The translations under genes were made by a program, and so were the position numbers. DNA of 64,000 nt. It comes from Allacma fusca. Its lineage: Eukaryota; Arthropoda; Collembola; Symphypleona; Sminthuridae. The stretch spans positions 38,922,250-38,986,249 of the forward strand of contig OX359249.1 of NCBI GenBank assembly GCA_947179485.1. The letters are read 5' to 3'. Below, one piece after another: positions 50,257 through 64,000 of this stretch. The notes beneath the pieces are model-generated. The model was not told the origin of the DNA. It saw nothing but the letters and a program-made list of their open reading frames with translations, and ran no database searches. Position 1 is the stretch's first letter. Each line of letters opens with the position of its first letter.

Positions 50257-53200
50257 GTGAGCATTCATTGGGGGGAGATATACAGGCTATTAAAAAGTGT
50301 TTTATTTGGCCTTTTGAGAGGAAATAACAAGAGGTGTTCTTATTTCTGACTTGGAACTGTAACTACTTATTTTGTATCCCAGTGTCCTGAGAAATGCTTA
50401 CATTAGTTTCTGTACATTGTGCAAGCATTGCGGTTGATCATGAAATTTTCTTTGCTCGTTCCTCCTTTGATACGACATAAAATCTCGTTTTTCTCTTCTC
50501 TAGTGATAGTTCATGAGACTTTCTGTGTGCACTTGAAGGATCATTAGTTTTGTGCCTTCCGTTGGGGAAAACACTAACCCGAGCTGAACTACTGTCAATT
50601 TAATGTACTCCTGTGTATAAACCAAACAGTTGGTCGTGTTTCTTAATTAAAACAGATAAATCTTTGGGTACCTTCAGTGTTTACCTACGTTCGTATACAT
50701 AAATGAACGTAGAGCTTTTTTTTGAAGAAAATATAATTATATACTTAAGTTTGTTGTTATACATTTCACGAGAGAAAAAAAAACTTTCAAGTGCCACATT
50801 TTTATGTACATGTAGTACAACATCCCAACGTGCATGGATTGGGCTAAAGGTTGTCATGACAGACAATAGTGATTGAACTGAAGGGAACAAATGTAAATGA
50901 AAAACCTGATGAAATCACAATTGTGGTATTGATTGTTCTGATGTCTACTAATATTGATTCCCTCTTTAAAGAGACTGTGCTGCTCAGTCTGATTTCGTAG
51001 ACAACGTAATTAAGTTATTGAAAGGAAAGACCTTTGGGAAGGGCGAGAATTTCACATGCATTACCTATACGAAAAAATATAAAGCTCCAAAGGTTTTTTT
51101 TTTTTTTTGCAAATTAGTTTCGAAGCCTTGTGCACTGCAGTTTTACAATTATGGCTTCATTACTGGTTTACAGTACGGCCAGAACCGACGGGGCCTGGTA
51201 ATCAAACATTTTCCGCTGTGTGGAGGAACTGCTCTACTATGACTACCATGCATAGGTGTTAACATTTTTGCTAGATGTACGGGTTGTGTGACTTATGCGT
51301 AAAATGACAACGTATGAGGGAACATACATTATACTACAGGAAACATAAAATTACGGGAATATATATACTGCAGTGCTTTGTGTTTGTGAGACTATATTAT
51401 ATGTCATCGTTGAGAATCAGCGAACGAAAAAAAAAAATCCCTCCGACCTAATCTTGTGCTTGGATTTACAATTTATTAAGGTAATTCTATTCAACACAAA
51501 ATTCCTTTACTTTTGAATAGGGATATTTGAAATTCCTATGGGTGTAATTATATATATGTACTGGCTTCTATAGTGTGGCACTTCCTGAGGAGAGGACAGG
51601 ATAGTGTGTCTATTTATTGGGTCCTTTTATGCACAGTTATCAAAGATATCCTCGACGACTGCGAGAGATCCTTTGGACCTACGTTTTTAGGTTATTGGGG
51701 ACGATGTAATAATAATTGCTTTTTTTTCCTCACAACTTTTATATGAGACATGATAGTGTATAAAAATTTTTGAGCAACGTGTCGAGACTCTTGACTTGAA
51801 ATGATTATTACGTTCAGTGGAGTTCGTTAAGTGAAAAAGAATAGAAACGGTAATTATTATTGGTAGGTTCCGTATCTACATGTTTTTATGAAGGGTGGTA
51901 AATGTGAAACAATTTTTGTGCATAAAACGTCAAGTAACTTTTGGCCAGGTGGTTCCTATCTTATGTTAAAAGACATTCATATTTCCTTTGCAGCATTACC
52001 ATACACGATGCTGAGCGGTCACTGTACTTGTCTGTGTATATTTTTAATGAAATATTATGACCGACCGAGGATTGTTTCTCACCCCAGGCTACAGCTAGAT
52101 AACATGAGAATTTTTTTAATCCTACATACATGGAAGGATGATGTAAGCGTTTTGCTGTTGATTTTTGAAAAATGATCTCAAAAGATCCTAACCCAACTCT
52201 GTTAAAATTTATTCGCTGCCGATCTTTATATCCTCTATTTGATGAAGTGAGCATGCTTTTAGTGTGGACGGTCTACTCACCATATAATTTCTAAAATGTA
52301 GTATACAGAGCATCGGGTTTATGAATCCGTACCTGACATCCTGTGCGTATCCCATTGCAAGTTAACGGAAGGGTTAAAGACATACTTTGCTCCATGTAAA
52401 AATTATCAGTATAATAAATAGTATATGCGTGTGAGAGAGTCCATGATCAAACCCTGCAAGAGGAAAAGATGCCTTCTAGTGATATTTGAGCATAGAAAAA
52501 TCATTTACATGTTTCAAGCAAAAACTTGGCTTGACATAATAATTTCCCATGTTTATTTATTCACGCTTTTCAATCATTCCCCAGTATCTGTCTACTTGAA
52601 CTGCAGATGCTGAAGGCAGGCAGTATACAAAATGAGTACAGAAGGTATGTACAACGATTTGGTTCTAGTGGTAACCGTACGTACATCAATGATACACAAT
52701 GATAAGTGTTTCTCCTGTGTATTCAACAAGCTGAAAAAAAAAACTTTGGAAACACTGGGAATTTAGTGGGACAGATTTCTAAAGTATTATTGTGCTTTTT
52801 GAGAACGTGAAAAGTCAGAAAGTCAGGAATGATTGTGCATAATAAGGATGCATAAAATGTGTGATTTACAAGAGCACAGGGGTCTCCTGCATGAGTCAAA
52901 TTAAATGAATACATCATGTGTATGTGAAAATATCTGTCGTATGTGTCACTGTCGCTGCCTTGTACTCAACTCTCAGGGTTGTTTTTTCCCCTCCACAAAA
53001 ACAGATCAGACTCTATAGCTTTCCTCTCCAAACTATTTTTTTTTTGCTTTCTACCTATCAAATGCCCGTTGGATATCGGAAATTAAATTAAGTGTGAAAA
53101 ACTTATTCAGCTAACTTAATAGGCTCTACGTACGTACGTATGCTCATCATAGGACCTTTTCAATAGGGCCTTAGAATATTCAAAGATTTTAAGATGTTTG

Positions 53201-56200
53201 CATTTTCGTCCACGAACATTCCTCAAGTAAATACTTGAGCTCTCATCCAGAATTTAGTGAATGAGTTATTCTGGTACGCTTGAAGTATCTATCTACAGAT
53301 AATTATTATAGATTCTGTATTCTCGTCATTTAATTTTTTATGAGTTCATTTTTGACTGTCACATAAAAATTAGTACTTCCAAACCATAAACCATAATGTT
53401 TGGAAGGAAGCCAGACAATTGAAAGGACTTCATTGTAAAATTTAATATTGGAAAGGCAATGGAGAAATGAGTGTTTATATTTCCCGAAAAATTAAATTTG
53501 TCTAGCCGAAGTTCCTGTCGTCCTTTGTTTTTATGGTTAATTTCAAAAGTACAAATCGGCTCGGCGGAGCAGGTTTAACAGGTAGTTCTTAGAAGATCTA
53601 GCATCTAGCTTCACTCCGACCACCACATCTTGGGATGAGCACTTGCGTCAACTTCCTTGTAAATAGAGTACTTACATATGTATGTAGCTCGGAAGAAATG
53701 AGCCAGTTTTGTGGGCCTTTGTCTGAATTCCCATGTAATAGCAATGTAAATTACCAGAGGTGACACAGTATGTACGTCCCATGTAGAGACTCAAATCGTG
53801 TGAAAAATATAACGGGTTGTTATCATCATCATGTAATTATCTTTTGGTAACAGAAATATTGCTCCATGTCATTCCTGGTTTTATGCTACAGTACTTGAAT
53901 AAGTATCAAACTGTTGTTCCTGCTGAATAAGCCATACACACTTGATACATCCAGGAGAGTTGAAATTTGCTGGTCTGCGGTGGCGTCATAGAAGCTTGTC
54001 AAAGACAACCGTCTGTACTATTCCTATTATTGTATACCTATATAATACAGACTAATACTTGCAAGTGTACAAAGAGTTGACTGGATCTGACTGACACACA
54101 TTGTAGAGATACATAGGTACATACATTACTCCTTTTGAGTTTCCTAATATATCAGGGATGATATTAGCAGTTCCGAGGGATTGACTGTAATGTCATTTGC
54201 TATAGAGATAAACTTCGTCATGGTGTTTGTGGATTGCGGTATGTTGTCGGCTTGGAAAATATTTACGATGATAGATTCCCTTCATTTATCACCAGTCTTT
54301 CATCTTCCTCTTAATCGTCGTTTGGGATCGTTTAGCAGCTCAGTAATAGAAGCACTCTGGTATTCAATAAAGATTCTTACCAAGTGCTAGATATCTCAAA
54401 GGGACACAGACACAGATATGCATACATGGGGTAGGCGTCGTCTTGGGGTTTGACTTTTCTTAAAGTACTAGAGATACTCCACATTATGTATATACTGTAA
54501 GAATAACTTTCGATGATCTAGCAACTAGCAATAAATTCAAAACTGTATGTGTTAGATGGGCATTTTTATGTTCAATGATTACATCATTTGATGGATCAAA
54601 TGCATCAAACTGAGGTCAACATATTGTGTGTGGCACGGTGTACGGTTGGAGCTCCAATGACTGTTATCCTTTACTGGCGTATGGTTTTTGTAAGGGTTGG
54701 TATATGGTGTGAAGTTGAAAAAATTACTATCCTTGAAATCATTTAGTTCACATGCTCCAAGTATTTCTCTGGTATTGTAGAGATTGATTGGAGCGTGTAA
54801 TAATTATTATTATTCAACTTTTTGCTCGGTCGAATAACATGGCCAAATGTTTGCCTTATTTTGACAACGTTTTGTTCTATAAAAAAAAATAGTTATTTTT
54901 TTTTAAAAACACTTTATGTCACTTTATACTCTATGCCGGGGGAAACGGGAATTTTTTGGGAGAAGTTAATGCTAGATTTTTAATTATAGTTCCTGTAGTG
55001 GTTCAATGACGTAGCGACATTAATAGTGGGGGATAAACGACGTATTTTCAACCATGAGGATTAGGAATTTCAGTTAAAGAGTTGTGACTTGTGACACTTG
55101 AATTGGTCAGACACATATAGAACGTAATTATGGTTGTACATTCCTCTGTTCAGGAGCATAAGATAGGAAACTCTTCGCTGTTTTAACAACCCACAGTAAT
55201 GGCAATAAAATAAAGTCCATTGTTTTTTCAGACTTTAGTGCCTCTAATGTAACTACATATACGTATCCATCTTCTACTTCAATTGACGCCAAGATAAGGA
55301 TGTACATTCTACATACGTAATGTTGTCCTACTGTTGTAAAATTTGTGCAGATACCTTCCAAAACCTTGCTCTGACACGTTAGTCCGAGGAGCCGGATAGG
55401 AATTTTTTGAAATTAAATCATCCTATATGGATCTGTTTTTTTATATTATAATTACTGTAGTTCTTCCTCCCAAAGTTTTGCTTTGAGAAGTCATGGCAGA
55501 CTAAGCGGCACGCTGTTGTACTGGTATGTAAATATGAGCCAGAGGTGAATGAAATTAGAAAAAAAACGGGAAAGTCGTGTCAGACTTATTGTGCTAGTAA
55601 AAAGTAAGAGGTTAATCCCATCTTTATTGCCAAGTTTAATCTAATCTTTAATGTGGTGAACTCGTCCATTGCCCATGGACCCATTGTGTCTGAATTGTCC
55701 ATGCATAAGGAACTAGTGAAGTGATTGTGTAAATTCATCGAAGCTCTCTTGCAATTTCTTAGGGGATTCTGTCCAATTTATGATGCTGTTTGTGCCATAC
55801 CATGGGATTCTCTCTTTGTGTAGGGAGCAGGGGTGAATACGTGTAATTACAAGACTTTCATTCATTTCCATGAAACTGAGGAGGAGTGGAGCTCCAACTT
55901 TTTTCTGCATTTCATAGTATTCCTTTGGTGCTTAGCTGAAAGATTACCCCAGCAAAAAAAAAAAATTACATGTGAGCTAGCTTATTCATGAATATTTCCT
56001 TCCCAACAAATACATACATTTTTTGGGGGGTTTCACCGCTCAATGAAATCAGCAAGAAAAGTAACTCGGGGCTTTGAATGGGGCAAATCTCCCCATCCAA
56101 ATGGCTTACAGGTTAGGTGTAACAATAGAATTTCTTTCCTGTATGGTTGTATGCATATTTCTTGGTTTCATTTGTGGCTCTACAAATTTACAGAGTTTGT

Positions 56201-57285
56201 TGCTTCCCGTATGTAACTTATGTATGTATGTAAGTATGCATTACATCGTCGGGGAAATTCTTCTCTAGACGCTGCGTTTTCTCAAATAGGAATCTTCGTA
56301 GACTGAGTTGTTAATCAAAGATTGATACATGGTTGGTGGACGTGATGTAGTAATAATTTTGAATTGCATGTAATCGCTGCATTATGCAAATAGGATGCAT
56401 CATAAAAGTTTTGATTATATACCTGGGCTGGCTGATGCAGTGTAGACTCTTCAAAAGCCAGTTTGATCGCTTTGATTGGTTTTGCAATCGTTCGAGCAAT
56501 CTTCGCCGTGTTTTGTATTATGTAGATACTCATATGTAAGAACTCCTACATCCGCAGACTCCTGTACTTTCCTCGTAGGTTTGGTGAGGGAATCTTTTGG
56601 TCTTTCTGAAGATTTACCTGTAATTTTGCATGGGCATACAGCTATTTAATATATTTGTAGCGTGCAGTACTGTACGGGATGATTCTAGGTTATGGTGCTG
56701 GGTGTTTGGCATGGGTTAAATATATAATATAAAGCCTGTATGAAGCCCGTATGATTCTGAGAATCTCCTTCCTCTTGTAAGCACACCATAAACACATGTA
56801 TTTAAGGTAGGGGTCAAGACTCACTTTTATGGCATTGATGATGGCTTGTAAATTGGAACCAATCTTGTCTTATTGGTAGCAATTTTCGGTACAGACTTTG
56901 GAGTCTTCCTGTAAACTTTGATGATGGTCATGAAAAGACTACTAAGTTCCCTTCCTACATACTAAAATGGCATATATATTTGCAACCGGGCGGCAAAATT
57001 ACTAGTTTCCTAGTATGAATGTATTTATGTATGTAGATTACTTCTAATTCTTGACCACTCAACCATAAAGTACATAAATAATATGAATGAGGATTATGAG
57101 ATTCGAACGGAACTTTGTGAGCAAAAATATAGTCGTAACAATGTGTAAAAACCCTCTCTGCCCAGTATGCACTCATACGGTCATTTATGCATGAAGCTTA
57201 GTACTTGTTAGTTGAAGAAACTACAGTTACATGACGATTTCCATCGCTCGTCATCATTATTTTAATGAATATTGCACAATGCAAA

Positions 57286-57309
57286 ACAACAACAACAATA
57301 ACAACAACA
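57286..57309. repeat. (CAA)n microsatellite, imperfect
   Basis: CAA run of about 24 bp with one ATA interruption. Confidence 0.9.
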
Positions 57310-57376
57310 TGCTTGAAGCTTGACAGCTTTTACTTGAGGAACTCAATCAGGATATCAGGACTTGGGAGACAAAGGT

Positions 57377-57450
57377 GAAATCCCTTAAAATTTCAAGGGA
57401 TCAAAAGAAGATTTTTTAAATCCTTCTGAAATCCCAGCATTTTTAATCCT
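57377..57450. repeat. Reiterated AATCC / GGATT words
   Basis: Five copies of AAATCC-type words in both orientations within about 75 bp, including an imperfect inverted pair (AAATCCCTT / AAGGGAT). It may be a worn fragment of a repeat family; the borders are unclear. Confidence 0.4.
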
Positions 57451-58609
57451 ACAAAATATTAACATAGGTGTCTGAATTTTTATTTAGTAAAATCAACAAA
57501 AATCGCTGTACACTCAATATGTAATTACTTAAGAATTTAATTTTTTTCTTAATCGAATATTTATTGAGTCCTTGAGGACAGGAATGGTGCTATGTAAATC
57601 TATTCAAACCTTGCTGATGCCTTCGGGAATAATTAAACCTATGAATGATAAATTGTACAAGTAAAAGCATTTTGCTCAGAAAATAATCACTGGATGGATA
57701 ATACAGACCGCGGGAATTTCTAAGGTTACTTCATGTTTGCAGATATCGTAGATATTTTTTTACAGCTTTGTGGTTTATGCTTTTACCTCAACTCCATACC
57801 CTTGATTCGTCTTCAAAGCCAAAGCAGTAATTATTTTTAACATCATAAAACATTTCTGGGGTAGCAAGTCGTAGCTATCTATCGTAGGGGAGTATCACTG
57901 GTACTATACATATCATATGTACATATATACACAACTATTTTCGAGGAACATCCACAAGGTATGGATCGGCTTTTGTGGTACATACGATGCCTTGGTGGCA
58001 GAGAGAAATAATTAGTAATAATTACAGTGGAAGGTGAGGAGGATATTGTAGCAGCCGTGACCTAGGGTGTTTTTACTTGAATGTATTTTTTCGGCCGAAT
58101 TTTTCCGCATGATATAACCTATGGGGCATGTAATGTACGGTTGTTTATGTTCTCGACGGATAATTACCAGCATAACTCTGTATAAAATGTGTAGTAGTGT
58201 GTGTTAAAAAAGAAATCAGGTCGCTCATAAAAGTCGTGATCAAATACAAGCAAAAGCAGGAGCAGCAGCATCTCTTTCACATCCCAATTAAGCTGGGCTG
58301 TTGTTACTTAGTGAGCGAGGGCTTTTTTTAACGTTATGGGAGAATATTGTGGTTGTATATGGTCATATACCATAATGTTGACTCTCTGGGTGACTGCTGT
58401 CATTGTTGCTTTGCTATTAATTTAGCTATTGTGTACTTATGGGTGTTAGGTGCGTGTGTGATTGTTGAGTGGAGTGTTACGGAGAACAGATCACAGATAT
58501 AGTAACGTGTCTGGTGTGGAGTGTGTATACATTGCAATTCTCACTTGCTCTATCCCTGCACTCTGCAGTACTCATACATTGTTGTGTACAATTTGGTGCA
58601 TGTAATGCA

Positions 58610-58641
58610 TGTGTGTGTGTATGTGTGTGTGTGTGTGTGTG
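58610..58641. repeat. (TG)n microsatellite
   Basis: TG run of about 32 bp with one AT interruption. Confidence 0.93.
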
Positions 58642-59202
58642 CATGTCTCCGTCCTTCTCATCATTGAGGTTCAAATATAGGAAAAGTGAGTATATACATA
58701 CATGTGAACATGTGAGAGCACAGAATGGAGGTACGGTGATGAGGGAATGTATTGGCCCGTGTCCTTTTTTCCACTAATTTACCTTCGATCATCGTTCTTT
58801 GACACAAATGTCACGAATTTGCCCAGCAATGAGTTTGCTCCGGCTTAAAAAATAATATCGACTAACGGAGTTTCCACTACAATGGGATATTCGCTTTTCT
58901 TGAGGAGCAACGAGTGTATCGCCTCAATAGAAACTCTTTGTCAAACAAACCACCTCATTGTTATCCCATCGCTATTGCATTATCCACACTCTCGTCGCGA
59001 ACTTGTTCAATAATCTAATATATTACTTTTCCCTATACTTACACATACTCCCTGCCCTTATAACTACATCAATTTTAGACTGTAAACACACATACTTTGG
59101 ATTTTATAGTTTCCCCCTTCATGTTGAACACACTCGTACACTACTTACTCCTATGCTATAAAAAAAAAATAAAGAAATTCAAAGTATGTATAGAATGAGA
59201 TA

Positions 59203-59242
59203 GCAACAACAACAGCAACAACAACAACAGCAACAGCAACAC
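59203..59242. repeat. (CAA/CAG)n microsatellite
   Basis: CAA and CAG units for about 40 bp. It would encode poly-Gln or poly-Asn on the + strand, but I see no open exon around it. Confidence 0.9.
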
Positions 59243-59982
59243 CAGAGCAAAACACAAACACTGCATTTTGTTTCGGAACCATGCCCTCCCTTCATTCCTA
59301 TCATCATCTTCTTTTTCAGTCAACTTTGTAACTATTATCTTGTCGTTCTACATTAATATTCCCCATGTCTTCTTCTTGTTCAGCTAAAAACATGAAAACA
59401 CATATGAGAGATGCTTAGCGGTGAAACCATTCAAGAATAACACTTGCCACCTCCCTCTTTATATTTCTCTCCGTTGAAAACTGTCTGTGTACAGTTTCTG
59501 GTGCGCTGACTTGCCGTACGAAAGGGTGTAAAGGATTGTATCATTCAGAAATTACTTTTTTGTTTCTCAAGTCACTGTGAACTAAAAAAAAATTACAGTC
59601 AGTTACAATATACGCCAGTCAGTCAGTCATCAGTTGGGCACATATCAATTAATGCAATTTTGAATATATGTTCCTTTACTCATTTAAAATGCAAGAACAA
59701 CTAGAGAAAAAGTACAAATGTTTTAACTGTATTCACAGAGATTTCCTAGGAATTTCAACATTTGTTCCAAGCTTTTAATTGTATGATTAAATACGGTTAC
59801 GTACGTTTAAGCGAGTCCGATTGGCTTGTATGAGGGATGGAAGAGATGAGCCAGTTACATGTTGGAGTCATCCATCTGTAGAATTATTATTGTTCCCTTT
59901 CATATACACAATAATCCCAGTGGACTAAAACGCAGACCATTGCTAACAGCAATGTAGAAAGATGGTTGGAGTAAATTCAGTG

Positions 59983-59985
<3 letters not shown>

Positions 59986-60026
<41 letters not shown>
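59986..60026. repeat. (TG)n microsatellite
   Basis: Uninterrupted TG run of about 41 bp. Confidence 0.96.
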
Positions 60027-60029
<3 letters not shown>

Positions 60030-60309
60030 GTGCGGCTTCCATTACTTGTAGAGTCAGTAGTACATACATACATATAGATTGGTCTAGGAAGCATTGGAGC
60101 AGATTCGATGACATGGGTAGAGCGCGGCTGACTGAGGAGTAAAAGAGAAACCACTGTAACCATTATGCCACTGACCAAAAATCACATAAAGGCGGTATTG
60201 TGCTGGCTTTAAGAATGTATTTAAACTTTTATGGTAATTAATAACCCCTGCTTCCCTTTCATTACAATGGCTACATTTTCCCATTTCGTGTGCTCAGTGC
60301 CTCATGGTA

Positions 60310-60313
<4 letters not shown>

Positions 60314-60342
<29 letters not shown>
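60314..60342. repeat. (GA)n microsatellite
   Basis: GA run of about 29 bp. Confidence 0.95.
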
Positions 60343-60344
<2 letters not shown>

Positions 60345-61812
60345 GATAATGCTTTAAATTACTGTGAAGTATTAATAATTGTGTAGTCAAATTTTATTGA
60401 AAATCTTGGAGCCTGATTTTTTTTTTCATACACACAGTCTCTGTTTATACTTGTATTAGGGAGAAATTACAGGTGCATTGTAATATCTAAATGAAATTGC
60501 AAAGTCTTTACTAATTTCTTAGTGGAACGCACAATAATTTCGTGATTAGTTTACACTCTTTCATTCTTGCCATGTTGTGATCCACTCTAGGACTCTTGTA
60601 TGGGAGATTATCGCTAACCACGATCGTCATTACGTTTGTAGTAAAAGCTTTTAAAAAACTTGGAAGTTCTCATGAAAATTCGTTTAAACCAAGGTGAAAT
60701 TTTAAGACAAGCCGGAGTGTTGGCTGTTTACCATCCCTCACTGTATCTAACATCCACTTCGGATGGTAATAGGAAGGCGCTGAGTTTTCGACTAATTTGG
60801 AACATTAGTATTGCATCGTTGCTGTGCTTGATACATGGGATGTGTCTTGTGTGAGCCGAAGGAACGATGTATGTGATGCTCTTGAGAGTCGACATTTTTC
60901 CATGCCTTATTACCGCTCTGCTTGAACATTCGCATAGGTTTTTAGGGACTCCCTGTTGCACGAATTTCTTTTCTTATTCACTGTAATTTTAATAGCAACA
61001 GCTGAGCGAGCGTGCAGTTCAATAAATTTGATTTGGGAAGAAACTTTCAACATAATGATTTCCCCATTATTTATTATTGGCATCTAATTTCTGTTCAAGG
61101 GGACATTTTACCATTGTTGTGAGTGCTGCGAGCCCCACCAAATGCTCTCTATAAACTTAAGAGTGAGTTTATAGTACCCGACCGTGGAGACGTATGTATA
61201 TACGGGCTGACGCTCAACCATACACAAAAGTATTTTTTTTTGTATTGTTTGCAGTGTCGGGGAGATTGTGTATTACTGTCCAATGCAAATTCGTGCGCGG
61301 AGACTTGAGATACGCTGACAGCTTTCGAGGAATGCAAATAGATTTCTCTATTCGTTATCCATTATCTGTATTGCATACCTCTCTATATAGGAGCACTTCT
61401 GGCCTTCGACAAATCTCTGGTTGTTTATTAAGAAAGTCTTCCATGAGAAGTGTATATTTGAGCTTTTCAACACTTGACAAAACTTTTCGACATGTTTTCT
61501 CATTACACTTGACATTCTTGTATTGAATTTTGTCAAATATACTCCTCTTTTTTTTTTCAATTTACGTCCATCCTTTGAAATGTAAATCAAGAGATGTGTC
61601 TGAATAAAGTATTCCCTAAGCTGTTTTTCTGTTCTTTGGATCTTATATTATGACTGCATCTTTAAAAGGGAAATGGATTTTAAACAGAATCCTGGAGAGT
61701 CTTAAGAATTTTCATCTCTCAAAAATTATAGTGCATATATCCTGAGCACTAAAACATCTGTGAGAAACCGATGAAGCTGCGAAGGTATTTAGTAATTGCT
61801 TCACGCAATCCC

Positions 61813-61836
<24 letters not shown>
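61813..61836. repeat. (CT)n microsatellite
   Basis: CT run of about 24 bp. Confidence 0.95.
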
Positions 61837-61846
<10 letters not shown>

Positions 61847-63661
61847 TCCCACGCACACACACGAGTAGAGATGGTAGTGAATTTACACAGCATTGAGAGA
61901 CGGCCTTCCAGGTCAAGTTAAGTTTAAAAGATAAAAGCCGGTTTCTATCGCCATCCGTCCATTTTGTTCTGTATCTTTCTAGCTTGTCTGAACACTTGAG
62001 AGCAAGTGAGTTACAGGGGCAGGCACAGTTTTTTTTTATAATATGGGAGATATACAAGTATATTTACTCAAGTTATCTTTTTACCTTCTTTGTGTGATTT
62101 ATCGTGTGTGAGGTACAAATTTAAATGTGCCTGCCCCAGACCATTTTCCACATTCCATGGAATTGAGACGGAAAATCAAGAGGATGTGGTTAGATCCATC
62201 CCTCTGACTCAGACTTTCCAGTAGAGTGACTGTTTCATCCGCAAAAATTTTTATTCCTTGTAGGAATCTCTGCGGAGAAAAAAAATATTGCTATAGATCC
62301 TTCGATTGCATCAGGAGAAACTACCAAATACTTGGACTAATTGTGCTTAATAAGCACAGATTACATGTTGCAAGGCTATATATATGTAGATTTATCTATG
62401 TATGTACATACATGCATACATTTATTTTTCATAGCATGTTCAGACTGTATGTATGTACTGGGAGCAGAATTTTCATAAAATATACCTATAAATGCCTACC
62501 GGCTTATAAGAGCAAGATAAATGTAGCATGCCTACTACAACGTCCATCAGTGGGGAAGATATGGTGAAAAATATAACCTCAAAGAAAACCTCAAGAAAAT
62601 GAGATACCTTAAAAGATATCATACCCACTGCAACGTTTTTGAACTTGCTGGTGCATGCCTGTCCACAAGTATGCACGGACGTGTTCCATCCAATTTATAC
62701 TGGTACTTAGAAATTAAATAGGGTATGTTTTGTTGTGAATCTATACTTGATTTTTAGAATTTTGCTAAAGGTTGAACCTGGAGCCAGCATTAAATTCTAT
62801 ATATTATTACATAGGAGCCCGTCTGTTTGCTGTTTTTTTAATGAGGCTGAACTTGAGTGGTTACAGACGACTGTACATAAATATAGCTCCAAACTATGGA
62901 ATGTTCAAGACCTGTAGATAGTAACAATAATTAGTAGAGGTCGATAATTGCACCGTGTGTACTCTCTGTTGGGTAAAGTTTCGGGCATACTTGAACGCTC
63001 TTTCAACTACCAGATGCTGACTACCTCTGATTGTTGTTGTTGTCATGAACACCTGCATCCGCAAAGAAATTGCAATTCAACTCGTATGCACGACAGTGTA
63101 TAGTATATTTTATCTCAACTATGTGCACGTACCCTCAGTCAACCCGGTATAGTCCTGACTGTGTACTATTATTACACCAAGTGATAAAGAGAGCTGTGTG
63201 TGCACAAAGTTACGTGTATCTGCTGAAGTCTTTTACTGGTAGGCATTGAATTTTTCAAGAATTACACTGCAGCAACATCTGGATGTGATTTTGCCATTCT
63301 TAACATTGAAATATATGCGACTGATGATATTTTTTCCCTGCACTTTCTTTGTCCATTGTGCTCTCAGTGGAGTTGCGTGAGCTCCGATGGTTCCGATAAT
63401 TATTATACGTATTTGCTTACACAAGTTGGTGACCTCAAGTAACGCTCAGAATGAAAAGCCCATTGGACTGGAGCCTCTTTTGATGACTGTGTTATAGAAA
63501 TTCTTGTAACATCTCTGAAATATTCTTTTCACACAAAAAGTTACGATATTGTACTCGTCCTCAACGTTGACAAAAGATACAGATTACTGTTTCCATATAT
63601 GCATGCCTAGGGACTCTATGTATGTAATTATGTATGTATGGCTGTGTGTGTATGGAAATAG

Positions 63662-63760
63662 TATCCCTTCTGTAATATCATATAATGCATATTGGGACTA
63701 CAAAAAGTCCTCAAAAGATCTGAGGCTGCGGAATTTTTGGAATGAAGATGCTGGAATATG
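63662..63760 (+). CDS. Candidate 99-nt exon, phase 2 at both ends
   Basis: Seen: AAATAG (AG at 63660-63661), then 99 nt and ATATG|GTAAGAG (GT at 63761). The phase 2 reading gives IPSVISYNAYWDYKKSSKDL followed by a stretch ending in NFWNEDAGI, with no stop and two bases left over. The donor is strong. The acceptor is weak because the preceding tract is a TG/ATGTATG mixture rather than a pyrimidine run. The phases agree with the 34422-35636 exon and the 50218-50256 candidate, so it could be the next exon of the same gene. Family not recognised. A chance open frame ending at a GTAAGA is possible. Confidence 0.25.
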
Positions 63761-64000
63761 GTAAGAGGAGAGGAGAGAAGTTATGCTTATAAGTACATCT
63801 AAATGGCTCCATGACAGGTCTGTGTGCTTGTTGCGAAATAATAATAATAATGGTTGCAGCCATCAGCTATGGTTTGCCGTGTGGAATTAGTTATGGACAA
63901 ATTATGGTTGAAAGGTATCCTCCTAGTTTGACTTGATTCTAATATATTTTATCTATGTTATTTGTTTGCCAACGTAGCAAATAGTGATGTAAGGCATTTT
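63761..64000. other. Trailing non-coding end of the window
   Basis: Follows the GTAAGAG donor of the last candidate exon. AT-rich with a short AATAATAATAAT run; nothing else seen. Confidence 0.5.

Larger units (their letters stand above)
50257..63661. other. Probable intronic stretch
   Basis: Contains a reiterated AATCC/GGATT patch (57377-57450), CAA-type runs (57286, 59203), TG runs (58610, 59986) and GA/CT runs (60314, 61813). No gene that I can support. Confidence 0.5.

Noticed and set aside
1-64000. Retroelements or virus-derived elements
   Set aside because: No reverse transcriptase, integrase or capsid motif and no long direct repeats were noticed in any frame; none is reported.

Overview
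The window looks like a piece of a large, AT-rich animal genome, and an arthropod is my best guess. The reasons are very sparse coding, spliceosomal exon borders, GA, GT and ACAT microsatellites every few kilobases, and a non-autonomous hAT DNA transposon. Nothing prokaryotic is present. I cannot name the species.

Only one gene fragment is secure: an internal coding exon of 1,215 nt on the + strand at 34422-35636. It has a textbook 3' splice site in front and a GTAAGC donor behind. Both flanking introns interrupt codons in phase 2, so the exon is symmetric and could be skipped without a frameshift. It encodes about 404 residues of Ser/Asn-rich, probably disordered protein with several tyrosine motifs of the kind bound by SH2 domains. 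I do not recognise the family; a cytoplasmic signalling scaffold or adaptor is an inference.

On the same strand, smaller splice-bounded open stretches may belong to this gene: 5557-5615, 40724-40841, 50218-50256 and 63662-63760. Those at 40724, 50218 and 63662 begin in phase 2, like the intron after the big exon, and those at 50218 and 63662 also end in phase 2. If they are real, the window is one long gene with introns of many kilobases.

On the - strand, 9.7-13 kb holds a cluster of splice-bounded open stretches. Two of them (11236-11367 and 10883-10984) join in phase, and a third (9751-9959) ends in a stop and has two hydrophobic segments. This could be a second gene, nested or neighbouring, but the evidence is weak.

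Mobile elements: a 873-bp hAT-like element (33128-34000) with a perfect 8-bp target duplication lies 0.4 kb upstream of the big exon, and a 142-bp inverted-repeat element lies at 22849-22990. The rest is intronic or intergenic DNA with microsatellites. I saw no rRNA, convincing tRNA, CRISPR array or reverse-transcriptase-bearing element.
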